DNA from: Scilla litardierei
Taxonomy: Eukaryota; Streptophyta; Magnoliopsida; Asparagales; Asparagaceae
Direction: 5' to 3'
Length of the DNA: 64,000 bases
Assembly: GCA_030789695.1 (NCBI GenBank)
Contig: CM061142.1
Span: 156,212,714-156,276,713, forward strand
Notes under the pieces: model-generated
The model's input: only the letters and a program-made list of their open reading frames with translations
The model's database searches: none
Told to the model about the DNA's origin: nothing
Position numbers and translations under genes: made by a program
Part shown: positions 32,001 to 45,096 of the stretch, in pieces
How the letters are laid out: the number at the start of each line of letters is the position of its first letter
Position numbering within the stretch: position 1 is the first letter of the stretch

Positions 32001-33511
32001 TTATCAGCACGATTCTCTGAAAATTTTCGAAGATCCGATCTTGCGAGATCGACGAGGAGGAGGTAGATCCATCATGCGTGGGCGTCATCTTCCATGCATA
32101 GGCTTCGTCAAACGTCGCTAGATCTGAAGGATGGATCCAGAGGTAATCAAACATAATCTCAATGTAAACCTATTTTTTTCGTAGAAAATATTTAGATCTG
32201 CTTATTTATGGACCAAAATCGATGTTTAAACAAAAAAATCAAAATTTTAAATGAAAACATTGATTTCAATAATAAAAATTAATTTTTTACAACAAAAAGT
32301 TTAGTTTTTTATTTGAAAAAGGTGATATTTTGTTGGACTTGTGTTTTTCCCGCTACCCGCCGTTGAAATCTCCACTGTCGCGAACCCTAAAGGGGCCAAA
32401 CCCATCGCCACTCGCCGCCATAAACTACCAAAAAAGAGGGGGGCGACCCCCCACCATGGTGATGCAACAGGGGGTCAGCCCCCCTCCCCCCGATCGGCCC
32501 CCCCCACCACCGCGATGCAACAGGGGGCCGACAACCCCCCACAGGCGATAAAGTGGGAGGACCGGCACCCCCTTCCCCACGGCGATGCAACGGGGGGCGG
32601 CAACCCCCCTAATACAGCGTTCAATCGATGGGGCCAGTAATCCCCCCTACGACGTTCAATGGGAGGGGCCGACAGTCCCCGTCACCATGTTTTTTGTAGA
32701 AGACATCTAAGTTGCCACATTTTTCGTGGAAAACAGCCTCGAAGGCCAAACCCTAAAACGGTAATATCTGCGACCCCGCAGGCCACAGACACGCACTCAT
32801 GCAAAAACTATTTTTTGCAGCCCTTACGGCCGACGATACACGAAAAACATAACAAACCTCTGTTTAGGGGTTTTGGGACAAATTTGAACGCTGAAAATTT
32901 TATCGGGGCACAGTTTAAATTTTTAATCCAATTTTCACCTTTACTGGTCCATACATGCATTTAATACGAATTGTCTTTTAAAGGCCTGGAGCATGCTAAA
33001 TATTCAAGAGATATTTTTAATGCATGTATCATAATTATATATCTGCGATGAAGCCATTTAAATGGCTGTAGCATGCTAAAACTTTTGATATTTTTATATG
33101 TCTGGTGCATAACTACATGCATGTGATGAAATTATGTGCGTGCTGCATATTCTGTGTTCTGTGATGCATATTCTATACTTTGTTGTGGTTTTGGATCGGC
33201 TGTTTGTCACCATTTTATTTTCCTCGCATTATTTTTTCCTTTTTGAGAGAAATTTTAGTGAGGATTAATTTGTATATATCCATGACTGGTGCACGTCCCA
33301 TGGAGAAGAAGACCAACTTCCAGAAAATGGGGCCCTATATGGGTTCCCAAGTTGTGCTTTTCTTTTTATTGTACTGGAACTGTATATGGACTTTGGTTTG
33401 TAATTTGTAAATGGTGACTAGCCGATCCATGCAATACGTATCTATGTCTCGGATGCATGATTATTTATTTTTCAAATATTTAATTGTTGCTAATTTACAT
33501 GCTTAGATAAA
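32001..33511 (+). other. Leader of E4 with a GC-rich repeat cluster
   Basis: No coding frame. At 32340-32680 a GC-rich cluster repeats GCGATGCAACRGGGGG followed by C-runs (about 32460, 32510, 32580), so G-runs and C-runs could pair. The rest is AT-rich. Confidence 0.6.
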
Positions 33512-35496
33512 ATGGAAAAGATAGCAAGTATCGACTACGATGTTTTGGACGCCACTAATAAGAATTACCTGAGGTGGCAACTGGATATTAAATTCTATCT
33601 ATGCTCACAGGGCTTGAGTCAAGTCATCGCTGCTGGAGATAAGGTGTCTGAAATAAATAAGGCGTAATCGATTTTCTACATCAGATGCCATATGGATCGG
33701 CCCTGAAAGCTGAATATCTAACAGTGGAAGACTCATATGAGTTATGGTTTACACTCTAGGAGCGATACAAACATCATAAAGATGTTATCCTCCCTCGAGC
33801 GTGCTATGATTGGGAGAACCTCCGACTACAGGACTACAAATCCATAGCCGAGTACCACTCGACATTATTCAGTACCACCTCACGCCTGAAGTTGCGTGGT
33901 GAAAAAGTCACAGAGGAACGCATGTTGAAGAAAATTTACACATCCTTCCATGAGAAGGATGTCATCCTTATGCAACAATATTGTGAACGAAAATTCACGA
34001 AATACTCAGAGCTTCTCGTATGTCTTCTAATGACAGAACAGAATAGAGATCTTTTGATGGTCACCCATAACCTGCGCCCTGCTGGCAGTGCTCCTGCGCC
34101 TGAGGCACCTACTGTTTCTTCCCAGAAGAAGAAGAACAAACACAAAGGCAAACCCCCGAAGGGAAAAGCAATGAAGAAACAGGCCAGAGGTCCCACACAA
34201 CAGAAAAATAATGAGGGTAAAAAGAAAGCTGCGTGAAAGAAGAATAACACCAGCCAGACATCTGTCCCCAAGAAAGACTGGGAAGACAAATGCCACAGAT
34301 GTGGCATGACTGGACACTAGTCCAGAAATTGTTGCACTCCACGCCATCTCCAGGATTTGTACCAAGCTAACCAGAAGACTAATGATGAAACAAACCTGGT
34401 GGAAAATAATGAAATGGCTCTACCTCGGTTCATTGCAGAGGATTTCTCGAACGATGACCTCCTAGACTGATGCTCCAATTTATCACTTTTAGCAAATTGA
34501 GTGTAGTTGAAAACAAGTTCTTTTCCTATATGTTTACTTTTTGCTAGCATTTTGTTATTTCCAGAATATGTCATGAATAAATTAGTTTATTATGCCTATT
34601 ATGCTACAAATGTTTCTTGCTATAGATGTATAATAAATGCCTAGTGGACAGTGCTTCTACGCACACGATCCTTCGTGACAATAGCTTTTTCCAAAGCATT
34701 AATAAATACGATGGCACCGCAAATACTATTTCTGGACCATCAAGTATAATAGAAGGATCAAGGTAAGCATATATTTTGCTCCCCAATAATACACAAATTT
34801 CAATAAAAGATGCTCTATCTATTCAAGCTCGAATAGAAACTTACTAAGTTTCAAAGACATCTGCCTTAACGGATACCACCTAGAAATGGTGGATATAAAT
34901 AATAATGAATACTTGTATGTAACGACTCTAAAGGATGGTGCTAAAACCTTCGTTGGGTGTTTCAATGGACTCCCGTCGGGTCTCTACCATACAAAAATTC
35001 GCGCAATGGAAGCTAATCAAACTGAGCACCAGAAGTGCAAAACCCAACCAGAGTTCTTACTTTGGCATAACAGACTCGGACACCCCGGATCGATAATGAT
35101 GCACCGCATCATATCCCAATCCCGTGGACACAATTTAAAGATCCTGATGATCCTTCAAAAGGGTGATTTTCCTTGTCATCTTTGTTACAAAGGAAAACTG
35201 ATTACAAGACCATCCCACTTAAAGTGGACTTGGAGTCTCCTAGCTTCCTGGAAAGAATACATGGAGATATTTGTGGGCCTATTCACCCCACAAGTGGCCC
35301 ATTTCGGTACTTTATGGTACTAATAGATGCATGTTCTAAATATTCATATGTGTGCCTAATGTCCACCAGCAACTTAACTTTTGCAAAGCTATTGGCACAA
35401 ATCATAATGTTGCAGGCACATTTTCCAGACAACCAGATTAGGAAAATACGTCTGGATAATGCTAGGGAATTTAAATCACAATTCTTTCAAGACTAC
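33512..35496 (+). pseudogene. E4 gag, protease and N-terminal integrase, broken
   Basis: The frame opens at 33512 (MEKIASIDYDVLDATNKNYLRWQ, copia Gag start). It has early stops, then runs through YERKF-like Gag helices and a Lys-rich stretch to a CCHC knuckle CHRCGMTGHxSRNC (about 34292-34333) with a stop inside it. Protease is marked by VDSASTHTILRD (about 34647). Gag-pre-integrase reads FLLWHNRLGHPGS (about 35055). The integrase core starts GDICGPIHPTSGPFRYFMVLIDACSKYSYV (about 35265). The insertion at 35497 cuts the core at FQDY. Confidence 0.85.
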
Positions 35497-36861
35497 TGCA
35501 ATTTTAGCCTGTAAGGATCAATACACTAGAGGGGGGGTGAATAGTGTATATTAAAAAATGTCGCAAATAAAATGTTAGTAATATTTGCAAAGATGGCACA
35601 GAAATAAAAAGACAAGTACTGAAATTAAATCAATCGCAAACACAGAGATTTATCCTGGTTCGGATCCTTGTGATCCTACTCCAGTCCTCTACCCCGTAGA
35701 GATTTTCAATCCACTATAATCACTTACCCCGCAAGCACGAACTTACAAAAATGGCGACACTCCACGCGTCCCAAACTTTGTACAATCTCTAAACAGAGAT
35801 TCAAACCTGTTAAATAATGAAATAGAAACAACACCTATAGCCTTGTTATAATTTTCAGAGAAAGAATTCAAGGATGGTGTTTAGAAGAAGAACTTCAAGA
35901 TGTAAAAGATATGTAATGAAGAGCAACACTTGAAGTTCTCTGGTTCATAAAAGAAGAGAGAGATCTATTGATTTCTTCTTACAATTATGAACACAAACAA
36001 CTTTCCAAAAATGATGTTGAAAAATCCAAGTTCTTCCGTTCTTAAATGAAGAAGGAAATCTAATGATTTCTTCTTACAAATAAGAAAAGAACAACTAATG
36101 GCCTAAAGCTTTAGAAAATGAAAGACTTGATTTCAACAATTAAGAGAGTAAAGAAGAGGAAAGTGAGTGAAAGAAAAGAGAGGGTCTACCCCTCTATTTA
36201 TAGTGTTTAGGGACGGTTGGGGACTGTAGTTAACGTTGGAAAACGGACAAGAACCGTCCCTGAAAATTTGGGATCAAAACGGCTAGTTTTGAAATTGGTC
36301 GACCAAAATGACCACATTGGTCGACCAAAATTTAGAGAGAGAATTTCGACCGTTGGAAGACAGTTCTAGAATTTACACTGTTAGGGGAGTTTGCACATGC
36401 AATCCCATAACCAAATTCGAAGGTTTAAAATTGGTCGACCAATATGGGATTATTGGCTGCCAATTTTCAAAGTTGCGAATTTTCGAAATTGGGAAGTGTA
36501 GATCTCTGAGTAATGGAACCTAGATGACTAAGATATATTATCACAAGGCTTTGTGACTCTAATAAAGTAAATTTTACATTGATTACATAAAGCCGTAGAT
36601 AGGACTGCATCTGCAACTGAATCTGAGAAGCTTCTTTGCAGGAGATCCTTATCAAGTGATTATATATCCAAGTCGTGGATTAGGTGCCTTTGTCTTTCCA
36701 GCTTCATGAATGATATATCTGATTGAGTATGCATGAAGATATCTGATTGTGTGGAACTCAGCATTGATTTGTATCTGCATACATAGAGTTAGTAGCACTG
36801 AATGTGTTTGTCATATCAAAACCATATGGGAATAGAAATATGGAATTATGAAATTCCAACA
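35497..36861 (-). mobile_element. Solo LTR, SIRE-like Ty1/copia, TSD actac
   Basis: Minus strand starts TGTTGGAATTTC and ends ...GGCTAAAATTGCA, 1365 bp, with CACCCCCCCTCTAGTG near its 3' end. actac lies on both sides (35492-35496 and 36862-36866). The site falls inside the integrase core of E4, whose reading continues on the far side (YYQATGIEVEHLVAHVHSQN). TATAAATAG (plus positions 36194-36203) is the TATA box. Confidence 0.93.
36293..36445 (-). promoter_or_regulatory. Three TTGGTCGACCAA palindromes upstream of the solo-LTR TATA box
   Basis: Copies lie at about 36295, 36319 and 36432, on average every 70 bp, 90-240 bp upstream of TATAAATAG in the LTR's own sense. Confidence 0.7.
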
Positions 36862-36866
36862 ACTAC

Positions 36867-38586
36867 TACCAAGCAACTGGCATTGAAGTTGAACATCTTG
36901 TAGCTCATGTTCACTCTCAGAACAGGTTAGTTGAATCTCTTTTAAAAAGACTACAATGGATCGCTCATCCATTACCAATGTTATCTCAGTTGCATATGAC
37001 TGCATGGAGACATGCAATTTTGCATACTGCTTTACTAATAAGGATAAGACCATCTGGAAGTCAAAAATATTCTCCAATGCAACTCGCATATGGAACTCCA
37101 CCAAATATCTCTCACTTGAGGATATTTTGATGCGCAGTTTATATCACCATTGCACCACCACAGAGGACAAAGATGGGTCCTCAACATTGTCTAGGTTTCT
37201 ACGTAGGGTTTGACTCACCCTTGATAATTATGTACATGGAACCCCTAACAGTGCACGCTTTTAAGGCACATCTAGAAGACTGTGAGTTTGACGAAAATAG
37301 TTTTCCCAAACAAGGCTTAAATTCTATAAAGCCTGAAGCTTCAGAGACCATTTCATGGGACACGAAGATTTTGTTCCACTTTGATCTGCGTACAAACCAA
37401 TGTGAGGATGTGATCCTGAAGATCCACCAAATACAAAACACGGTTCACATACTACCGAAAAAATTCACTGACTACCAGAAGATTGTCAGATCACAGTCCA
37501 CGCTGCAAACATGCCAGTTAGGATCGACATACCCAAAGATAGATGCAATCCACATGTAGCAGAAGTAGTCGTACCTCAACAAAAGAGAGGACGATCCACA
37601 GGCTCCAAGGACAAGTTTCCTCGAAAGGGAAAACACCTGGAGAAAATAAAACGATACCACCACAGGATGCTGAGCTCAGCCCAAATACATATCCCCTCCT
37701 CCATTCCCCTGAAGAAGAAAACATAGGAGAAATATCATTAAACGATGTACGTACTAGGGAAGTATTTGACAGAAAAAGCACTGTCATCGATGACGACTTT
37801 GCATTCGATATTACCATTCACGTCTCTGAATATGACGATGATATCGATCCACTCTCTCTAGCAGAATGTAAACGCAGAGAGGATTGGCCAAAATGGAACG
37901 CTGCAATAGGAGTAGAGCTAGACTCACTCTTGAAATGCAAAGTATTTGGACCAGTAGTTCCAACACCAAAAGGTGTAAAACATGTGGAATATAAATAGGT
38001 ATTCGTAAGAAAGAGAAATGAGAATAATCAGATCGTACACTACAAAGCATGCCTTGTAGCACAAGGTTTTCCTCACGACCGGGAATAGATTATAAAGAGA
38101 CATATTCCCTGGTTATGGATGCAATCACTTTTCGATTCATAATAAGCTTAACATCTATGGAAGGCCTAGATATGCAGCTCATGGACGTTGTGACTGCATA
38201 TCTATACTGTAATATAGATAAAGATATATATATGAAACTTCCTGATGGCTATAAATTACCAACAGAAATGAAAGATAGTCTTCGAGACGTCTACTCTGTT
38301 AAGCAACAAAGATCATTGTATGGTCTAAAATAATCGGAAAGAATGTGGTATAACAAACTTAGTGAATTTCCTGTACAACAAGGATTCACCAATAATGAAG
38401 TCTGCCCTTGCATCTTCATAAGAGCAAAGGAAACAGGATTTGTAATATTTGCCGTCTACGTAGACGATTTAAATTTCATAAGCTCTCCTGAAGAGATATC
38501 TGAGATTTCTAAAAGCCTTAAAAGACTTTTAAGATGAAAGACCAAGGCAAAACCAAATACTCTCTTGACTTACAGATAGAACACCT
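36867..38586 (+). pseudogene. E4 integrase C-terminus and reverse transcriptase, broken
   Basis: Integrase continues with GIEVEHLVAHVHSQNRLVESL and PPNISHLRIF. A Ser/Lys linker follows, then RT: EDWPKWNAAIGVELDSL (about 37875), MDAITFRFIISL, MQLMDVVTAYLY, SLYGLK and the catalytic YVDDLN (about 38458). Frameshifts lie near 37200, 37600 and 38080; stops near 38000, 38330 and 38535. It ends at LQIEHL, where the 7.7-kb element is inserted. Confidence 0.85.
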
Positions 38587-39793
38587 TGAAGGGTTTTCTA
38601 GGACCCTTAGGGCACAAAAACTCTATTCCCGTCCTAAGTCGGACGGAACATAGACATAAAATTGCAGCGGAAAAATTATGTTAATCTAATTAACATGTAC
38701 CCCTAAGAAACCAGACCCTCTTAGCCAGGATCTCTGCCAACTCGGGATGGATCTGACCACCCCAAGAGGGATCTAAACCATTGTGAATAATTAAAACGAA
38801 AGATTATAAAACACATACCCGGAATCTCAACCCTGGGGTGGGCAAGATGTTCCGCACCGTCTTCCGAGCCGCTCCCCGTCCCACGCCGAGCTGCTCCTCG
38901 AACCGCTCCTTGAACCGCTCCGCCTCCCGAGACAAGCAATCCTCGTATCACCGAGCCAACCACGCGTTGAAGAAAGTTTCACGTGAGTGAAAGCCTTCGC
39001 CAAGATTTCGGATCCGAATCCAAACTCCTTCGTGGCTTTGCTAGAGCCCTCAGGAGTAAGGCAGAAATATAGGGAGATAGAGAATATTAATTTAAGCCTA
39101 GATCCAACCGTGCTCCAACATTTACGGGGGCTGCTCAGATCTGGAGCTTGGGATGAGTTTGGAGGAAGGGGATGCCCCTATTTATATAGGCGGCTGACTC
39201 TCCCCTTTTCTTCACAACCGATTTGGGACTATTAAATGGAGTTAATAAATTCAATTTAGTTTGCCTTTCACAAAGGCTAAAATTCCGTGAATTTTAACTC
39301 CCTCACCGTTGAGCTTTAATCTTGGTACAACCTACCAAATCGAAGTGCGTTCAACGATGAACGCATAGAAAAAAACGGCGAGTCAATCGGAGTCCGTTTG
39401 ACCCTCCAATTGATCGTCCAAAGTTAGCCAAAACCATTCAAAGATGGAAAATCCAGCCGTCAAAAAAATCCCGGGTTTTAAAAAACCCTAACAGAAAATT
39501 CAGGCTTGGTGGGCCTCTATTTTCACTGGGTTCAGCCCAACAGTTTGGGTTGACTTGTTTTGGATATAACTTGTGCATTTGGACTCCGTTTTTGACGCAG
39601 ATTGAACCTGCGTTTAGAGCAGACGATCCCGTCATCTTGGTAACCTTCTCAACACGTTTATTTTATTAAATATTGTGGTAAACAATTTACTACACATTTA
39701 ACTCAGTTTGCATCATATGCAAAATAGTCTCTATCTAAGCTTTAATTTTTATTTGCATCAAATACAAATGATCTGCGGGCATATCCCCCAACA
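38587..39793 (-). repeat. 3' LTR of the 7.7-kb element
   Basis: Plus-strand edges are TGAAGGGTTTTC and ATATCCCCCAACA. CCTATATAAATAGG (about 39175-39190) is the TATA box in minus sense. The GC-rich leader part (38850-39000) is the source of a small spurious frame. Confidence 0.92.
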
Positions 39794-42700
39794 TCTCCCA
39801 CTTGCACTCAGGATCATTTATCCCGAATACAGGAGATAATTGCAAACATCATTTGCAATATTTTATCCCTTGCATCAAATGCATATTCTCCCTAATCGTT
39901 TCTACCTATTACTAGACGAAGGTCGCACTCTATGTGAGACCCTACAGCCTGACCCTTACTACAAGTTGGGCTCGAAGCCCTATACGGTAGAGACCACTAG
40001 CAGTAGTTTCCGTCCCTGTTTTAGAATCATCATTATGTGGTTGACTCATCGACATGAGTATTGTCGGGACCACCATGACTGTGTCTGTGATGAATTCTGC
40101 AGTTTTAGTCTCTTTGTCTAAACTATGTCGTGTAGACCAAGTCTAGGGTACGGTCAAACTGTCAACCCCAATAACTTGACTCCGATTAGTTTCCATCGAT
40201 CTTTAGTCAACTAATGTTGGACTTCTTCCAACATACTCTGATCAGAGATTTTACTAAAGATCGAACTAACTCTACGACACTAACTCCCATTGATCGAGAG
40301 AGACAAATCCACTCTTGGTCATTATTCGTCTCGTAGGCTTCAAGTGACATCCAATCAAAGACCTTTCGACAACCCTAGCCTCGAAGCTAGGTCAATGATC
40401 TAATTGGCACCGTTCACCCACAGGTTCGTAAAATGACCTCAAGTCAAAAGACCAACTTGCCTATCATCACTAAGAGTTATCATTGACAGATTGGTCAATA
40501 TAACCATATAATAACTCTTGTGGATCGTTCAGTGAACTCATTCTCTAATGAGCACATGTGTCTCGTCTTCGACTTCGTCAATTTAAACAATCATGAGATC
40601 ATCACCACTGCTAAACGGTGAAGACTAAAACACAATGGTCTATCCGATATTTCGATATCCTTGTCTCGAAACATCTACGACCACGAACCCTTTTAGACTT
40701 ATGCTACAGACGGTCAAACATTTCTCCATGATCGAGATACTCATCTCGATACCTGTTTGACCTTGCATAAAGTCTCATGACTTTCCTAAGTTAATATCTA
40801 ATGTTTACTACATTATAAAATAACTTAGATAAATTATTGCCAAACAGCTTACTATTATTTTGAACAAGACGTTTATGCTATACACACAGAGATAAATAGC
40901 CTCGAGGGCATCATCTCTCTACATCTGCCACTTGCACTCAGGCCCATTTATCTTGGTATCTTATACCGTTTTTACACATAAGTTTTTCCGACTTCATGTG
41001 GTAGAGCCTTTGTGAGTGGATCTGCTAAACCCGTCTACAGTATAGACTTAAGGGGTATCTATGTTCATGTTAGACCAACCATTTGAATCTCATTCAAACA
41101 ATTCACTTGGTCTTTCGGAATCCATAATATTTTATTTCCTTGGATATTATCCAGTTCATCGTACCTTACGATAATAATTTTAAATTAGTTACTGGTCATT
41201 TCAAATGGCGCATATCTATTCTGATAACGTATAAAACTCTTTGATTACTTTGTCAAAATGTATGTTCCATCTCTTTGATGCCTCGCATGTAATTTATACG
41301 CTCCCACTGACCTTGAAAACCTTTTGACTAATTCATATGAGTTGGTTCGTCTGAATCATATTTAGAAAAACGAACTTATAAGTTAATGCTCCAATTTTCA
41401 TGGTCAACATGAACGTTTAAATCGATTTTGGTCCGAGTAGATCTGTCAACATCTGATGGCGAGAATGGTTTCATCATAATCCGTTTTATAGGAATTAGGA
41501 TAAAAAACCGTTCTCGACCAACATGATTGTACTTCACTATTTTCTTTCTGCACCAATCTTTTAACTTAAAGATTTACTTGCAGAAAATGAGGAAACATTT
41601 TCCTTGGGCACATAAACTAAATTCCAAAATTCATTTACGCACACGGACCAATTCTGATTGCATCAAGTTATAAATCGGAGTTACTACTCCGAATTTCATC
41701 CTAGAAGTTGACTAAGTCATCATCAATTATGATGTCTAACTCGACCCTTCGTCTCACGAGATTCGAGTAATTATACAACTTCCTAATGATCGATTTAATG
41801 AATATCTTATTGATAATGTCCTCATAGAACATTATCAAAACCTAGGCATTATTATCTGGGACTTAACCCAGAGGGAGGACTTAACTCAGAGTCACTTGCA
41901 ATGGATCACACCAAGTCTAACTAAGTTTGATTCATACCTTTTAACACACCGATGTGTTAACAGACTTGACCTGAGAGAAAATCACATTTTCTTTTAATTA
42001 CGCAAGATTTTATGTAGCTAAGTATTTGACCATTCGATCTAATCGAATCAGTTTAAATACTTTTGTCATTTCGTTCTTTATTTTATTAGACTTGTGTTTC
42101 ACCAAGAACACGTGTCTCAATAAAATATAAGAATAACTTATTTTGGTTAATCTAGACTCGGGTACATCAGTATGTACGAGACTGAGTTCGACAACTCATT
42201 TTCCCACAGTCTTACAGATGGATTTTGGCCATTATATCCAAGAGGATAAGATTCACAAGTGTCGATAGACTTCATAATACAAGAGGTCAGATCCCTCTTT
42301 ACGTGACTTGTGAAGCTTAATCTCTCGATACGGCCTAGTCTATTTTGCCATATAATAGTTATTACAAATTACTAACACAAAACATTGCTTCAGAAGCAAG
42401 GTGACGACATTCATCAAAATGTGTTAGACGTCTTTTGTATAACAATTATTCTGAAATTGTGATATCAAAATATGTCACATTTTCATTTCCTCCTATTTAT
42501 GCCTTTACTAATGATAAATATAACTAACTTTCTCAATTGACTTTCCGGAGTGCCTTCTTCCTTTTCTAAATCATATTTAGATATTAAATAACCCAACATA
42601 AATGAATAGCTATGCAAGCATCTCATGTATCTAAACGCTTGAGCTTTGCAACCTTGAGTGTAGCTCAACAAGTTGCTTGTCTCAAGATCCGATTGGGATG

Positions 42701-44854
42701 TATAGTATTGCACCACTCATGCACTCATATTCGACTCAAACAGTTTAATCAAATTCTCGAACTTTGCGGATCAAAATTGTTTTTCCATATAACCTTGAGG
42801 GTAGCTCGGAAAGTTGTAGGGAGAAACATACTTCGAATATCCTATATGTTCAAGCTGCCCCATATAGAGGCGAGTGACATGTAGCGTGAATTTATTTGTT
42901 GGATCCAGAGAAATCATATTTCTTAAGTCTGTTCTTTAGAAGGTCATTTTAATGTCAACGAGAATATAGTTTAATTCTATCAATTAGAATTTAACTTGAT
43001 ATTCAATTAATCAACCTATTTGACCAGTTAACTTATTTCATTAAAATATTATATTTTGATTCCATTTGTAAACTTAGAACTTACCGTAGTTTAGCATATG
43101 TTCAATATTAAATATAGGTAGATTGGCTTTTATCTATCTATATCCTCCCACTATTTTTACGATCATTTTTAAGCCTTAATAATGAACGATTTAATCGAAT
43201 TAAATAAATGGGTAAGAGATCCAATCACCCTGAGCCTAACAACCTTGAGGGTAGCTCAACAAGTTGCTTGACTCTGTAATCGAAAGATGACTCTTCATCG
43301 ATCATATCAGATATGACCCTTTTATCGGTTTTTACCCCTAGCCATTTGTGATCGTGAGTGTGCTCATCCAAATCACAATGTCTAGTCTAGTCGACCCTTG
43401 TTTTCGTGTCTAGCCTGACTTGCCCCGGCGCTCGGTGTATTCACGACCCATCGGTTTGGGTCAGGTCTTAGACTACATCTAGCCAGACTACATCATTGAC
43501 TTAACTTACGCCGGTGCTCGGTGTATTTACGACACGACGGTTTGGGTCAAGTCAAGATTTCATCTTATGTATTTAAGGAGTTGGTTTCTACAAGGTTGCC
43601 ATGTCACAGCTTGAGTGTAGCTCAATAACTGGAACACTGGTCCTATAGTTGCCAACCCCTAAAACAAGGAGGGCTACGGCTAATCTTGAAGAAGATTATT
43701 AACGTATTTGACTTAGATATAGTCCAGGGTGTCATATAGTCATGATTCGTGTCATTGCGGTCTAACGGAACACAGCCAGGTAACTGACTAAGCCAGGATC
43801 AATATCCCTTAGAAGGGTGATCCAACAAACTTAGCCAAGCACATTGACTGGATCATGGCCCATTGAATGAAGCTTGTCATTTTTATATGCGTGCCATAGA
43901 CTACAAGGCTTTTATTAATAACTAATTAATCCTATCAACTAGTTGCATCCTTAAATTCAAATTTTTAGAATTTGTTTTAATAACTTTTATTAAATCCTTA
44001 TCAACTATAAGCTCCACATAATCGTTATTAGGATTTTAATAAATTTATTAACAATGCAAAAGCGAAGTCCTTTAATGAGAATTAATATCATAATAATTAG
44101 AATTAAAATTTCATTAAAGAGACTACCCTAATCAGGAATTAGGTCTTAAAGTGTTGTTAATGTTTTATTAAAACATAACATGTCATTAGAATTTATCTCA
44201 TAAATTTTAACGAGTTCTTTAATGGCTAACCTAAGAGGTTGTCTTGTGTTATCAAATAAGTGACAACATTTGCATAGCCATTAAAATAAAGTTACATTAA
44301 TTTTAACGCATAAAAAGAGTGAATAACTATTTAACAAATAAATAGAATAATGTTTATCACATAAACAATTTTAGCATGCATACTTAAATTTAACATTTAA
44401 ATTTAAAATATGATTTTTAAAACATTTTATTTTATCTCATAAAATAAAAAATTGTTTTTTAAAAAATCACAAAATTTGCATGCTACTTAAAATATTTATT
44501 GCATAAAAATTTAAAACTTTTTAAAAATATCATATAAATTTAAAACATCATTTTAAAAATTTCATGCTTAAAAAATTTATCATATAAAATTTTTAAACAT
44601 CTAAAATCTTTTTAAACTTATCGCATAAATTTAAAGTTTTAAAATCAATTTTAAAATTATCACATAAATTTAAAACATTATTTTAAAATTTCATGTTTAA
44701 AATTTTATCATATAAAATATTTAAACATCTAAAATCTTTTTAAAAGGCATCTAAAACATTTTTAAAAAATTATCTCATAACTTTAAAACATTTTAAAAGC
44801 ATTTTAAAAGCATTTCAATTAACTAATCGCAGTCCTAGATCAGCATACAGAGAT
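39794..44854 (-). other. Internal non-coding region of the 7.7-kb element
   Basis: No ORF longer than about 90 codons and none with a known domain. It contains four copies of TTGAGKGTAGCTCAAC (about 42652, 42794, 43245, 43609), a second repeat with GCTCGGTGTATT...CGGTTTGGGTCA (43430 and 43517), and a very AT-rich tract of imperfect TTTTAAA-type repeats (44130-44820). The purine tract AAGTGGGAGA lies at 39794-39803. Confidence 0.8.
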
Positions 44855-44868
44855 GGCTCTGATACCAC
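44855..44868 (-). promoter_or_regulatory. Second, better primer-binding site in the same element
   Basis: GTGGTATCAGAGCC on the minus strand fits initiator tRNA-Met better than the adjacent copy. The 228 bp between the two copies (44869-45096) begin like an LTR end (TGAAGGGTG). Confidence 0.75.
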
Positions 44869-45083
44869 TGAAGGGTGTCATTCTGATATCATTACGACGC
44901 TGTTAATGCCCATCATCCATGGCACCCTAGACCCGTCACAAGATACCTCAGAACTTGTTTTACGGCATGCCTCTCGACAACGCCCAACCTATCAAAGATC
45001 TCCATCTTATCATGACTTGGTACAGTAAGAGCGATTACTTCGGGTCAGCTCATAACCCGAGAACCCGTACTAAAGCTCAACAA

Positions 45084-45096
45084 GATCTGATACCAC
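45084..45096 (-). promoter_or_regulatory. Primer-binding site next to the 5' LTR
   Basis: The minus strand reads GTGGTATCAGATC, complementary to initiator tRNA-Met apart from the last bases. A better copy, GTGGTATCAGAGCC, lies 228 bp further in at 44855-44868, again followed by the LTR-end sequence TGAAGGG on the plus strand. Confidence 0.8.

Noticed and set aside
32330..32640. Pro/Arg-rich frames of 73-99 codons
   Set aside because: They come from repeated C-runs in the leader of the copia element and are not conserved protein.
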